DNA of 64,000 nucleotides from Cyanophora paradoxa (lineage: Eukaryota > Glaucocystophyceae > Cyanophorales > Cyanophoraceae): positions 248,001 to 312,000 of the forward strand of contig QPMI01000434.1 in assembly GCA_004431415.1 (NCBI GenBank). The letters run 5' to 3'. Positions 22,884 through 33,583 of this stretch are shown in pieces. A model generated the notes under the pieces. That model was not told the DNA's origin. It saw only the letters and a program-made list of their open reading frames with translations, and did not search any database. Within the stretch, counting starts at the first letter, position 1. The number at the start of each line of letters is the position of its first letter. A program made the translations under genes and the position numbers.

Positions 22884-23948
22884 ATGTATCCAGGCGGACC
22901 GCCAGGCCCGCAGGGCCCGCCCGGCCCGCACGGGCCGCCGCATCCGCAGATGCGACCTCCGTTCCCATTCCCAATCCCTCATCCGGGCGTGCTCCCGCAT
23001 CCCGGCATGATGCCGCCCGGCATGCATCCCGGCATGCCCTTCCCACCCGGCATGCATCCGATGATGCCCTTCCCGCACCCGATGATGATGCAGCCTGGCG
23101 TTCCCCACCCGCACATGCCGGGCCCCATTCCCAACCAGCCGATGCCCTCGCAGCCTCCGATGCCCCGCCCGCAGCATCCTCAACAGCCACAACATCTTCC
23201 GATACGGCAGCATCCGCCCCAGCACACGCCGCTTCCTCCGCCGCACGAACTCGGCCCCGGTGGCGAGGGCCCGAGCGGCTCGCAGCCGCCTGGGAAGTAT
23301 CCTCCAGGCCACGTCGATCCCGAGGTCATCGCAGAGCAGCTACCGCACGGGACCGCGTCGCTCGTCGGCGAACTCGACAGTGCGTTTGCCGCGCCTCGCT
23401 CCGCTCGCGCGCCTCCGCACTGACGCGAGCTGAATCGCAGAGAAGCTGCTCGTCTTCCTGCGCGATGGGAGGAAGCTTGTGGGCATCCTGCGGTCCTTCG
23501 ACCAGTTCGGTGCGATTCTGTGCCGCGCCCGCACTGCAGCGCCTGACCAAGACTCCTACTCTGCGCAGCTAATCTCGTGCTGGAGGAGTGCCACGAACGT
23601 ATTATTGTCGGGTTGGATTATGGCGATGTGCCGCTGGGCGTGTATTTGATACGAGGCGAGAACGTTGTCCTGATGGGCGAGATAGTGCGTGGGCGCCTCG
23701 TCCGCTCTAGCTGCCCTCCCGTCGCCGACGCGGCTCCCCGCAGGATCCGGAGCGCGATCCGCCGGGCCCGCCGCTCCGGCGCGTCTCCGTCAAGGAGATC
23801 AAGCAGCTGCAGAAGGACGAGATGGTGGGAGCCGCCCCCGCGCGAGCCCCCGCGCCGCGGCTCACCCGCCCCCCAGGAGCTCCGGAAGAACCACAAAGCG
23901 CTCCGGAACCAGCTACAGAAGCTCGATCTCTTCGACGTGGACTCGTAG
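22884..23948 (+). CDS. LSM1: LSm1 homologue with a long proline/histidine/methionine-rich N-terminus
   Basis: LSm1 is the defining subunit of the cytoplasmic LSm1-7 ring that binds 3' ends of deadenylated mRNA and promotes decapping. The Sm fold is spread over three exons: KKLLVFLRDGRKLVGILRSF (Sm1), then ANLVLEECHERIIVG, then YGDVPLGVYLIRGENVVLMG (Sm2). The YGD and RGENVVL signatures match LSm1 rather than other LSm proteins. The helix after Sm2 (SVKEIKQLQKDE, NHKALRNQLQKLDLF) is also LSm1-like. The first about 150 residues are almost all Pro, His, Met and Gly; ordinary LSm1 starts near the Sm fold. The stop at 23946-23948 overlaps a possible GTAGGG donor at 23945. If spliced to 24071, the frame runs on to about 24371 and would overlap metaxin antisense. 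Confidence 0.85.
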
Positions 23949-24309
23949 GGCGCCCGGGGCCGGTCTCCTTGTTCGCTGGCCCGCCCCCCGGGCCCGGCCC
24001 CTCTGTGCGCGCGTATTGTCTTAGCGCATGGGCGGCCCGCTCGAATCCCCCCTCCCCGCCCCTGTCTCAGCATCTTCGGTTTTTTCGATCAGCACAAAGC
24101 ACATGACTTCAAGAAGCAGGCTCGAGCTCATGCACTTGCCGGGCCGCCGCTGATTGATATTGGAGAACGGCACAAGCACACGCCGACGTCGACGCCCCTA
24201 GCTGGCCCTCCGCTAGAGCTTGGCCCTCTCGAAGAGATCTTGGGCAGTCGCGCGACTAGGGGAGGAGACGCGGAGGCGGGCCCGCTGGGCCGCCTTCCCC
24301 CCCGGCCCC

Positions 24310-25955
24310 TCACTCGTCCTCGTCCCCCTCGAATTCCTCGTCCTCCTCCTCCTCCCCGCGGCCCCGCGTGAGGAGCCAGTACTGCGCGGGGGAGCGCGCG
24401 GGTGAGGGGACGAGGGGGTAGAGGGGGCGAGAGGGCGGGGGCGGGGGCGGGGGCGGGGGCGCCTGTACGCCGACGTAGAGGACCATGGAGGCGAGGGCGG
24501 CGGCGGTCGCCACGCGCCCCCGCCGCTTGAACGCCTTCTCCTTCCGCTTCGCCGCCGCCCTGTTCATGGACCCGTTCGAGAGACGGGGGAGGACGGGGGG
24601 GGGGGCGTCGAGCGCACGCGGCAGGCGTCTGTGCCGGCTTCTTCTGGCGGAGGCTGAGGCCGTGCTGGAACGCGGATCGCACGTAGGAGAAGTACGACTC
24701 TTCTCCTGCGCGGCCGGAGTCAAGATCTCGAGGGCGGGGGACAAGATGGGGGGGGGGGGGGGGGGGGGGGGGGGATGGACCGCACCGGCGAAGAGGGGCG
24801 GGAGGCGCCAGCGGGCGCGCCGGTCGGCGAGGGCCGGGAGGATGTACCCGTCCGGGTCCAGGGAGCGCGGCGTGCTGGGGCCCGCCTCGAGCAGCGAGCC
24901 GGCGCCCTCCACGTACCGCGCAAGGTTCGGGTAGTCCTGTACCCCATTGAGTGCAGGGGAGGGGGCAGAGAGGCGAGGGGTACGGGACGAGCGCACGGCG
25001 ATGAGACGGGAGAGGGGGTCCCGAATCATAGGCGCCCGCGACTGCGCCAGCAGGTGCCCCAAAGCGTACGCGTCTGCGCTCGTCGGGCTGTCGGAGTGGC
25101 GTCAAAGGATAAATGAGAAGGCGGGGGCGGGGCCGCCCGGGCGGCCGCACCGGCCGCCGAAGAGCCAGCGGTGGTCCCCCAGGCGCGTGGAGAGCGCCTT
25201 GTAGCACTCGTCCGCCTCCTTGTACACCTGCCCAGCAAGCCCGGCGTCAGAAAGAGCGGGGCGGATTTAGCTAGAGCCAGGCTCACTAGTGCAGGCCGCG
25301 TGTACGCCGCCCGGCCGCACGAGCCCCTCGCTTCCGCCCGCATCCGGCCGGTGAGCACGTAGGAGAGGGGCCAGGGCCACCCGTGCGCCGCCGCGATCGC
25401 CCGCCGCGTCACCGGGTAGTTCTCATCCTCCACCCACCAGTTGAACAGCTGCGCCCCTCGCTAAGGACGGGGGGCGGGCGGAGCGCGCGCGCTGGCCCCG
25501 CGCACCATCACCCTGCTCAAGCGCTGCACCAGCGATATCGTCGCCTGAACGTCCGCGCGCTCCGCTGCATCCAGGTAATCGTCCAGGCCGTGACCCTGCG
25601 GCCGCGGAGGGGATCGTTTCGCGCAGCGTCCCAGTGGCACGAGATGGTGCGCGGCACCCTCTCGGTCACGTAAGCGCTGATGCCCTCGAAACCAGAGATG
25701 ACCTGCGCGCCCGCGACGACCACAGGGAACGCCCCTGGCGTTCGCGGCGAGGAATGTATGTCGGTTCATGGCGCGCGTCGCCGGTCGCGTGGGGCCGGCC
25801 AGCGTACCGGTCTCGCTGACCCCGCGCGCTGCTCGCGTCTCATGCGTCTTGTAGCGCACGTCCGCGAGCCTCAGGAGCGCGAGGGCGGCCAAACTGTCTG
25901 GGTCGAAAGCCGGAAGACCGAACGCCGGCACGGATATCCAGAGATCAACGCTCAT
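24310..25955 (-). CDS. Metaxin-family mitochondrial outer-membrane protein
   Basis: Metaxins (Sam37/Tom37 family) sit on the mitochondrial outer membrane and help sort beta-barrel proteins. The start at 25955 leads into VDLWISVPAFGLPAFDPDSL and ALALLRLADVRYKTHE, the thioredoxin-like N-terminal half. Next is a GST-like block with VEDENYPVTRRAIAAAHGWP and PLSYVLTGRMR. A later exon, SPTSADAYALGHLLAQ, then DYPNLARYVE, matches the diagnostic metaxin PTSLDAYVFGYL...CPNLVRFV region. Near the C-terminus RVATAAALASMVLYVGVQAP is a probable membrane anchor, followed by an acidic tail (EEEEDEEFEGDEDE). Introns include a 24-base G run on the + strand (about 24749-24773). The gene is head-to-head with CCDC96. 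Confidence 0.75.
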
Positions 25956-26196
25956 CAGACGCGCATATGCAGACCGCCGAGTGTGCCAGACCTTCTGAAA
26001 CTGAGTACCCCAGTTTGACGAAAAAAGAGCGCACACAACCAGGGCATCCGCAGGCAGAGCCTCTCGTAGGATTCGGAGTGCGTGTGCCCATAGAGCGCAG
26101 TAGCTGCTTGCCGAGCACAGCAGCATCGCCTTGCCCGGATTCGGCCGCCCGCAATAGCTAAGTCGGCGGGGTGCACACGAGCGCCCAGTGTGCGGG
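25956..26196. promoter_or_regulatory. Head-to-head promoter, metaxin / CCDC96
   Basis: 241 bp between divergent starts. No specific element was identified. Confidence 0.4.
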
Positions 26197-28648
26197 ATGT
26201 CCGAAGAGAATCCAGCTGAGGCCCCACCGGAGGCGCCGCCAGTCGTGGACGAGTACGCTCCGGCAAAGCCACTCGCCGAGGGCGAGGGCTGGGTCGGCGA
26301 GGACGTCCCTGAAGAGCCGGAGCAGCCTCCAGCAGAGGCACCGCCCGCCGAGGAGAGCGCTCCGCCAGCAGAGGAGAGTGTCGGGGCAGCCGAAGCACCG
26401 CCCGATGCTTCTGCCGAGCTCGAGGCACCAGCGGAGGGCGAGGCTGCCGCGCCGCCTGAGGGCGGCGAGCCGGAAGCCCCGCCCGCGGAAGAAGGAGGAG
26501 AAGCACCGCCGCCAGCGGAGGGCGGCGATGGGGAGGCGCCGGCAGGCGAGGAGGCTGCGCCTCCGGCCGAGGGCGTCGAGCCAGTAGAGGGCGCCGCGCC
26601 CGCCGAAGGGGAGGCCGCGCCCGCGGAGGAAGGAGCTCCGGTAGAGGGCGGAGAGGCTCCTGCGGAAGGCGAAGCGCCTGGTGCGTTGTGTTTGCCGCTG
26701 AGAACGGCGCTGGCTCACTCGTTCTCAGCGCCTGCAGAGGGCGAGGGCGGGGAGCCGCCGGCGGAATGGGCAGAGGGCGCGCCCGCGGAGGAGGCGGCAG
26801 AGGGCGAAGCAGCAGCGGCGGAGGGCGCGCCTGCGGAGGGCGCGGAAGCAGCGGGCGAGGAGGGCGCGCCGGCCGAAGAGGCGGCGGTGCCGGAGGGCGA
26901 GGAGGGCGCGTCCCCGCCGCCGGAGGCCGCCGAGGAGGGCGCTCCCGCGGAGCAGCCGCCGGCGGAGGCGACGGAGGCAGAGGCGGCGGCGGAGGCGGAG
27001 GCAGCGCAGGTGCAGGCGGACGCCGAGGCGGCCGCGATGCAGGCGCAGGCGGAGGCGGAGGCGGCGGCCGCCCAAGCGGTGCAGGCCGCGCCCGGCGGGG
27101 ACGACACGCTGCAGGAGGACGACGTGCGCGCCGCCCGCTCCGCTCGCGGGCCCCGCGTGCGCTGCGCGGCCGACGCGGGCGGGGCGACGCGGCAGCTGTA
27201 CGAGATGGACGAGATGAGCCCGCGGCAGAGGCTGCTGGCGATGCACCGGGAGGCCTCCATCGAGGTGCGGCCGGCGGGCCGGCGCCGACGCCGGCGGGTC
27301 GAGAAGGGGCTCACGGCGGCCGCGCACGCGCCCGCAGGCGGAGCGCCTGGCGAAGAACAACGAGTCGCTGCAGAAGAAGCTGGCCCTGTACTTCTCCAAG
27401 AACAAGAAGGCGGAGGAGGCCAAGGGCGACGTGCGCGCCGCCGCCGCGCCGGCGCCGCCGCGCCTGGTGCTGAGCGGGGCGGGCGGGGGCGGGCAGGCGG
27501 GGGAGAGCAAGCAGGTGACGGGGAACGAGCAGCGGTACCTGCAGTCGCTGCAGCAGGTGTCGGACCTGAAGGAGGAGCTGCGCAAGGTCGAGGGCCACTA
27601 CGAGCGCGTCGCCATGGACATGAAGGTGCCCCCGGCCCCGCCCCGCCCAGCCCGGCCCGGCCGAGCTGAGCGCGGCGGCGGCAGACGCGGCTGGAGCGGA
27701 AGGAGGCGGACGCGCGGGAGATCCGGGACAAGTTCGTGGAGTTCAAGCGCGAGATCGCCAAGTCGGCCGAGAACTCGAGGACCGGCAAGCCCATCGCGCT
27801 CAAGGCGCGCGGCACCCCTCCCCTCCCCTTCCCCTCGCGCGGCTCCCCGAACGAAGCTGACTGGCGCCCCGCGCAGTTGATCATGCAGTTCGAGCAGGGC
27901 GAGCAGCGCAAGGAGTCCGACGTCGAGAAGGTGCGGGGCGGGGCGGCCCGGGGCGGGGCGGGTCGGGGCGGGGCGGGAGCGCGCTGAGGCGCGTGCGTGG
28001 CGGCAGGTGCGGCTGAAGAACATCCACCTGCGGAACCAGATGCGGAAGCTGGAGAGCTCGCTGCGGGCCAAGGAGGAGCTCGCGGACGGCCTGCACCTCA
28101 TCGACTTCGAGCAGCTCAAGATCGAGAACCAGACGCTCAACGAGAAGATCGAGGAGCGCAACGAGGAGCTCCTCAAGCTCCGCAAGAAGACCCAGACGAC
28201 CGTCCAGGTCCTCACCCACGTCAAGGAGAAGCTCCAGTTCGTCCTCGCCGAGAACCAGGTGCCGCCCGCCCCGCGGCGAGGAGGGAGGGGTACACGACAT
28301 GATCGTTTTAAACGACGGCGGCGCCGGCAGGTGCTGAAGCGGCAGCTGCAAGAGCTGGAGGGGGAGTTGACGGCGGTGCGGGACCGGCTCTCGAGCACGA
28401 AGCAGAGGCGGGACACGCTGCGCTCCGAGAACCTGCGCACGAAGCAGACGATGGGGATGAAGGGGAACGTGGCGCTGCTGCTCGACTTCGACGCGCGGAA
28501 GGCGCTGCTGCAGAGCAAGACGGACGAGCTGGCCGAGCTGAAGCAGCGCTGGGGCGACATGCAGGCCCAGATCGCCCGCTACACCAAGGCCGCCGCCGCC
28601 GCCTCCGCGCCTTTCGATGCCACCGCCGAGCTCGCCGCCGCCCAGTAG
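26197..28648 (+). CDS. CCDC96: CCDC96/FAP184 axonemal coiled-coil protein
   Basis: CCDC96 (Chlamydomonas FAP184) is an axonemal protein of motile cilia that pairs with CCDC113. The C-terminal half is almost diagnostic. It runs VRLKNIHLRNQMRKLESSLR, AKEELADGLHLIDFEQLKIE, NQTLNEKIEERNEELLKLRK, KTQTTVQVLTHVKEKLQFVL, then RDTLRSENLRTKQ and LLLDFD. The first about 300 residues are a Glu/Ala/Pro/Gly low-complexity region built from repeats such as PAEEGA and PAEGE, and middle exons give further coiled coil (RYLQSLQQVSDLKEELRKVE). An ATG at 26197 was chosen as the first Met of the continuous frame. A 51-nt in-frame intron interrupts the acidic part near 26683-26733. The presence of this gene argues for a flagellated life stage. 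Confidence 0.85.
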
Positions 28649-28860
28649 CCAAGCCGGCTGTAACTAGCTAGCCTTCCACAAATGCACAGGACTGCAAAGG
28701 AGCGCCAGCGCGCGCGGGCGGGGCGGACCAGCGCCATGGAGTCTCGGAGCACACGTGCCCGAGCACTAAGCGAAACGTACTGGTACTCAGGTGACTAAAC
28801 ATGCTCTTTAATTTACAGCGAGTACTACACGAGAGAAGAGTGAAAGCGTGGCCCGGGGCC

Positions 28861-30143
28861 TCATGCGCCGCCGAGGGTCATATGCCTCCTGATCTGGGTC
28901 GTAGTGGCGCCCTTGGCCGGGGCGGGGTTGCTGGAGCAGCAGTTCGTGAGCCAGCTGCCGAAGCCCTCCTGCGGGATCTCCTTCGCCCCGAGGCCTGCGG
29001 GGCCCATCCCGTCAGCGCATAACAGCGCAGGGCGGCTCGGCGTGGGGGACTCGGAGGGGCGGGCCTGCGTGGAGGAAGAGGCGGAGGTCCTCCTCGCACA
29101 TGAGGTCGTGGACAGCCTCGTAGAACTCCGCGTACTGCGCGTCCGTCACCGACACTTGCAGCGCCCGCATGAACTCCTGCGCCCGCGCCGCCCGGCCGGC
29201 CGGCCGCCGCGTCAGCCGAGTCGGAGGCGCGAGGCGGCCGGCGCCGTCGAGCTAGAACGATCGAACGCACGTGTCGGCCCTTCTCGTGCAGCCGCTCGAA
29301 GCAGTAGCCAATCGCAGTGTTCTTCCATGCCTGCGGCGGGGCGCGGCGGGGCCTCAGCGGGCGGGGCCTGCCAGGATTGGGAGGCACACCTTCGCCTCTA
29401 ACTTCAGCATGTCCCGGATGAGCAACACGGCCTCGTCGTAAGAGAAGATCTGCTCGAGGACTGAAAAAACTGCTTGTTCCTCTTTCTTCATGTGCTGCCG
29501 CTCCTCCTTGCACCACTCCAGCAGCGCCTGCGGGCGGCGCATTGACTCCTTTGGCGCATGCGCCAGCGGGCTCGGTTCGCGGACCTTTTGGAGTTCCTCG
29601 CCGAGCTTCTCGTTTGTCTTCTCCTTGATGAGGTCGTTGAGCATATCCTTGATTTTGCTGAGGCGCTGCAAGTCCTTGGCGTGGTCCCCGCTGAAGTCAC
29701 AGAGCCCCGGGCGTTTCTTGTTGACTGCAGGAAAGAAAACCTTCTCTTCCTGCCGTGCGGCTCGTTCTCCAGCGCGAAAAGCGCCTCAGAACCGCCCAGC
29801 CGTACCTGAACACTGTGGAGCTCGATGAAGGCGTTGAGAGAATCGAAAGACTGAAGCAGGCGCTGGAGAACCGACGGAGACAGTGCACGAGCGATGCCCT
29901 CGATGTAGGAGAGCGCTATCCTGATGGCGTCGTGTCCGTACCTGCCGCGGCGTTGGTTCGGAGCTGCCAAGCAGCGCACACAGCAGCTGCCTCAATCGGC
30001 AGAGAACTGCTAAGTAGCGGCTATTGCGCAACGCGTCGATTGCGGGGCCCGGCGGGAGCTGGGCGGCGAAGAACGCACCGCAAGACGCAAAGGGGGTTGA
30101 CCTCGTGGAGCGCGAGGTCTGTCTGCTGTGGACTAACCGACAT
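28861..30143 (-). CDS. Hemerythrin-domain (HHE) protein
   Basis: Exon 1 (MSVSPQQTDLALHEVNP, start 30143) joins YGHDAIRIALSYIEGIARAL, then LLQSFDSLNAFIELH and GGSEALFALENEPHG. The next exon has FSGDHAKDLQRLSKIKDMLN, followed by EERQHMKKEEQAVFSVLEQI and FSYDEAVLLIRDMLKLEAKV. The spacing of His and Glu (HD, ELH, GDH, QHMKKEE..F) and the surrounding helices parallel the HHE modules of plant BRUTUS-type and related hemerythrin proteins, which bind a di-iron centre and sense iron or oxygen. Later exons (FMRALQVSVTDAQYAEFYEA; final Cys pair in LTNCCSSNP) are unrecognised. There is no RING or CHY/CTCHY zinc finger, so this is not a full BRUTUS. The gene is head-to-head with the first TOM1-like gene. 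Confidence 0.55.
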
Positions 30144-30435
30144 CTCCGCGGCTAATGAGGCCGAGCTGTCCACTGTCCTCTGCAGTGTGAGTCTGCACCA
30201 CGGGAAGGGTACAAGTCGCTTTGGCGACGCCTGACAGCTTACCGAGAATCGGCTTAAGCTTGTAGATCTTAACACAGCAGGCGCTCATTCGACCTGAGAG
30301 CGCGCGCGCGCTGCGCGAGAGGAAGCTATGCGCACGCCGAGCGAGAAGGCATTGGGCATCGATATCCGATAGCCTCGGCGGGACGCCCCCGGGAAGGCCA
30401 CCTGCGCGCGCCGCGCGTATCTCGGAGGTTAAGCA
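30144..30435. promoter_or_regulatory. Head-to-head promoter, hemerythrin protein / TOM1-like 1
   Basis: 292 bp between divergent starts; contains an alternating CG tract around 30300-30315. No element was assigned. Confidence 0.4.
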
Positions 30436-33019
30436 ATGCAACCAATCTGGGTAAGTAGCGTACGAGATACGCGGCACACTCGGTCCTGTGCGCCGATAGA
30501 TCGCGGGACACTGGGGACGGCACGTCCTGGGCGCAAGCGCGCTTCGTCATAGCAGTAGCTGAACGCGTCGCAGGTCGGCGTGGCGTACCTCGTGCTCTCC
30601 GCGGTCAGTGCCGTGCAGCTGCTGCGCTGCAGCTGGTCGACTGAGCGAGGATTCCAGTTCCTGTTCCTATTACACGTGCGACTTGTCTGTACAGGCTGAC
30701 GTCCATCTCCTCTCATGGGCGCGCGCAGTGTTTCCTGTGGACGATACTACGAGCGATCTTCTGTACGCGCCGCCACGCCCTGACCCCGCACCTCGAGACG
30801 CTGAAGACGCGCCCTGGCGCACAGGGATCAACCTGTCGCAGCTCTCGCACCTGATGGACACGATCCTGTACTGGTCAGCGATATCGATCTTGCGCCGCAG
30901 GCGAACCGCCGGCGCCTGTGAATCATCTGAACGCACGCGCGCGCAGGATGCCTGTCGGCATCCAGTTCTCCACGTTCACTCTTCTCGTCGCTTTCTACGC
31001 ACAGGCGCGCCCGCGCAGGGCCGCCGGGCGCAGGAAGCGCGCCGGCGCGCGGCAGCGCCGGGGCGGCTGAGCGGGCCGCAGGGCGTGTACTGGCGGGAGT
31101 ACAGGAGGTACAGGAGGCGTTTCCACGTGCTGTGCCTCATTCTAGACTCCATCCTCATCTCCATCGTCGCCGGTAGCGCCCCCTTGCTTCTTTTCCTTGG
31201 CCAGAGTCGCCCTGGTCATGAGCCCCCGGCCCCCGCAGTCTGCATCGTCCTCACGAGCACCGCCCCGGGGTACCGGATGGGCTCGGATATCTGGATGGTG
31301 CCGCGCTACCCTCTCTTCTCCCCCCCATCCCAGCGCCTGACGGGGCGCAGATGACGGGCATCATCTCCGGCTCCCTCTATGTCCGCGCCTCAGATCCGAT
31401 CCGTTCGGATCCGATCCGGCACTCAGATGGGCCGCTCAGATGCTGCTGCTGGGCGCGGGGGCGTACTACGGGGCCCGCCTGATCGCCCTCTTCCACTCCC
31501 CGAAGCTCCCCGTGCAAACCCCGCTCCTGCCGGGCGCCCCAGCGCGCCCTCCCGGCTCCCCCGAGCGAGCCTCGCGCCGCGGCCTCCCAGGCGAACCTCA
31601 CCTCGAGGAGCAACCGCCTCTTCCTCGTCTCCACGACGATGTGCGCCCTCAAGCGCCCCCAGAGCAAGCGCGCGCCTCGCTTGGGGGGAAAGTCGGCTGG
31701 CTCCAGCCCCGGCCCTAGCTCCAGCTTCCTCCCCGGGGCCCCAGGGGCGCGAGCACAAGGGGGCGGGCAGGGCGCGCGCAGCTACATGCTGGGAGTCACT
31801 AGCTCTAGTTGTAGCTCTGCTTCTAGCCCGACCTCGGCTTCATCTTTGTCTCTGTATGGTTCCATCTCATCTCATCTCATCCGGTACCGCAGGTACATGC
31901 TGGGGGTCTTCGGGTCGCACGCGGCGTGGGACTTTGCGGCCGCCGCCCGCGGCGACGTCGACGAGACTATGGTGCGCCCCGTGCCGCGGGGCCGGCACCG
32001 GGGCCCCGAGCGGAGCCGAGCCGAGCCGAGCTGAGCTGAGATGAGATGAGTTGTGTTTGGCGTCGCGCAACTTGGCAGAGGAGCGTTTAGAGCGCCAGCG
32101 GCCTTGCAGCGGGGCAGGGAGCAGGGGGCCAGCGTCGCTTGGCTGATGGGCGGCGTGCGCAGAAGAAGCAGGTGGCGAGCGGGTCGACGGCGGCGCGGCT
32201 GGCCTGCTGGGAGCTCGTCCCCGTCGCCTGGCTCCTCTACTACTTCCGCAGGCGCGCCCTCCTGAGCCGCCGCTCGGCGCGCCTCGCCTTGCGGCGGCGC
32301 CACAGGGACGGGCTCTGAGGGGCGGGCGGGGGCAGCATCGGGTCGCAGGACTACGGGCCGACGCTCGACTCGGCGGACCCGAGCGTCAACCCGCTGCTCT
32401 TCGGCCCCGCCGCCCCCGCCGCCGGCCTCGCCCCGGCCGCCGCGGGGCCGGGCCCCGCCGCCGTCTCCTCCCCCGAGGCCCGCGCCTCGCCGCCGCTCCT
32501 CCTCGAGGGCAGCGTGCCCGCCGCCGGCCTCTCCGGCATGCCGCGCGCCGGCGAGCGCGCCCCGCTCCTAGGGGACCGCCGGGAACCGAACCTCTTCCTC
32601 AACGAAAGGAGGCGCGGCTCCCCCTGGCTCGCCCCCTGGGCCCTCTGTCCCCCTCTGAGGGGGCCCTGCGCCGCCAGGTACGACTCGGACGACGAGCACG
32701 GGAGCGCGCCCTTCGGGACACCGGCCTTCGTGGGCCCCTCTTCTTCCTCCCCTCCCACCCCTCTCCTCGTGTGACCCCCCCTGCAGGGCGGCTCGCGGAC
32801 GCCGAGCTACGGGTCGTTGAGCAGCCTCCCGTTCGCGCGCTCGGCCTCGGCGCACGTCCCCGTGCCCCACCGCCCCGCCCCCGTGCGCCCCCGCTGCCTG
32901 CGAGCCGCTGCCTCGCCGGCCCCGCTGACAGCGCGCAGGGCCTCGAGAGCGAGGCGGAGAGCGTGACGGAGGCCCTTTCGCCCCTCGAGTCCCCGCCCCA
33001 GACCCACCCCCGCCACTGA
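30436..33019 (+). CDS. TOM1/THH1-family seven-pass membrane protein, copy 1
   Basis: Exon 1 is very short (MQPIW, GTAAGT donor). Hydrophobic exons follow: VGVAYLVLSAVSAVQLL, then FQFLFLLH joined to CFLWTILRAIF, then MPVGIQFSTFTLLVAFYAQ, then RRFHVLCLILDSILISIVAG, then NRLFLVSTTMCAL and YMLGVFGSHAAWDF. The last membrane block, AARLACWELVPVAWLLYYFR, corresponds to the conserved TOM1 segment ending ELxPxxxxLxxLR. TOM1/THH1 proteins are GPCR-like tonoplast proteins of plants and many protists; their native function is poorly known. The long C-terminal tail is disordered and Ser/Pro/Ala-rich, containing YDSDDEHGSAPFG, RTPSYGSLSSLPFARSAS and an acidic end. Basic/Ser motifs could be phosphorylation sites. 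Exon edges between 31150 and 32150 are uncertain. Confidence 0.55.
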
Positions 33020-33583
33020 GTCGAGCTCCGACGCTCGGCCGCCGGCGTTGGACCCGCCTCTCGATTTCGCCTCTCTATTTCTCCGTGCAGTCCTTATACT
33101 TGTGTGCAGCATATTTCAGAACATCGCTCCGCAGTGCTTCTTGTCTAGATCTCGTACTCCCACGCGCTCCATACTTGTGCAGATGCAGCATCGTCTTGTC
33201 CAGTGTCAAAGACCACATGACAGTATCCTATCGCCCTGCGATCCTTCAAGGCTTTCGAATTCTAGGGCAGATATCGATTTGCACGCCGTGACGGCAGAAA
33301 TCACCTGCATGGAGGCGCATACGATACCGATTACAGCACGTCTAGATCTGTACACACACAATACTTGAAAAAAGCTCGCAGAGGTCGAATCGGGATAGCG
33401 GAGGGCAGGAGCGGGAGGCCGGAGAGCAGCGGGGGTCAGCGGGGGTCGGGCAGGCCCGAGAAAGGGGCGAGAGGCCTAGAGGGCACAGTTGGGGAAGGGT
33501 AGAGGGTGGATGGGGGAGGAAATAGGGGGGAAGGGGATGGGGAGCGCGGACGAAGCGGAGGGAAAGGGGAGGAAGCGGGGGGG
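33020..33583. other. Convergent interval between the two TOM1-like genes
   Basis: No gene recognised. The part from 33040 to 33370 is lower in GC, and 33400-33580 is strongly purine-rich (G/A) on the + strand. It should hold both 3' UTRs. Confidence 0.45.

Noticed and set aside
26197-27110. Acidic PAEE/PAEGE repeats as a separate gene
   Set aside because: The frame continues through an in-frame intron into the CCDC96 coiled coil, so it is the N-terminal part of that gene.
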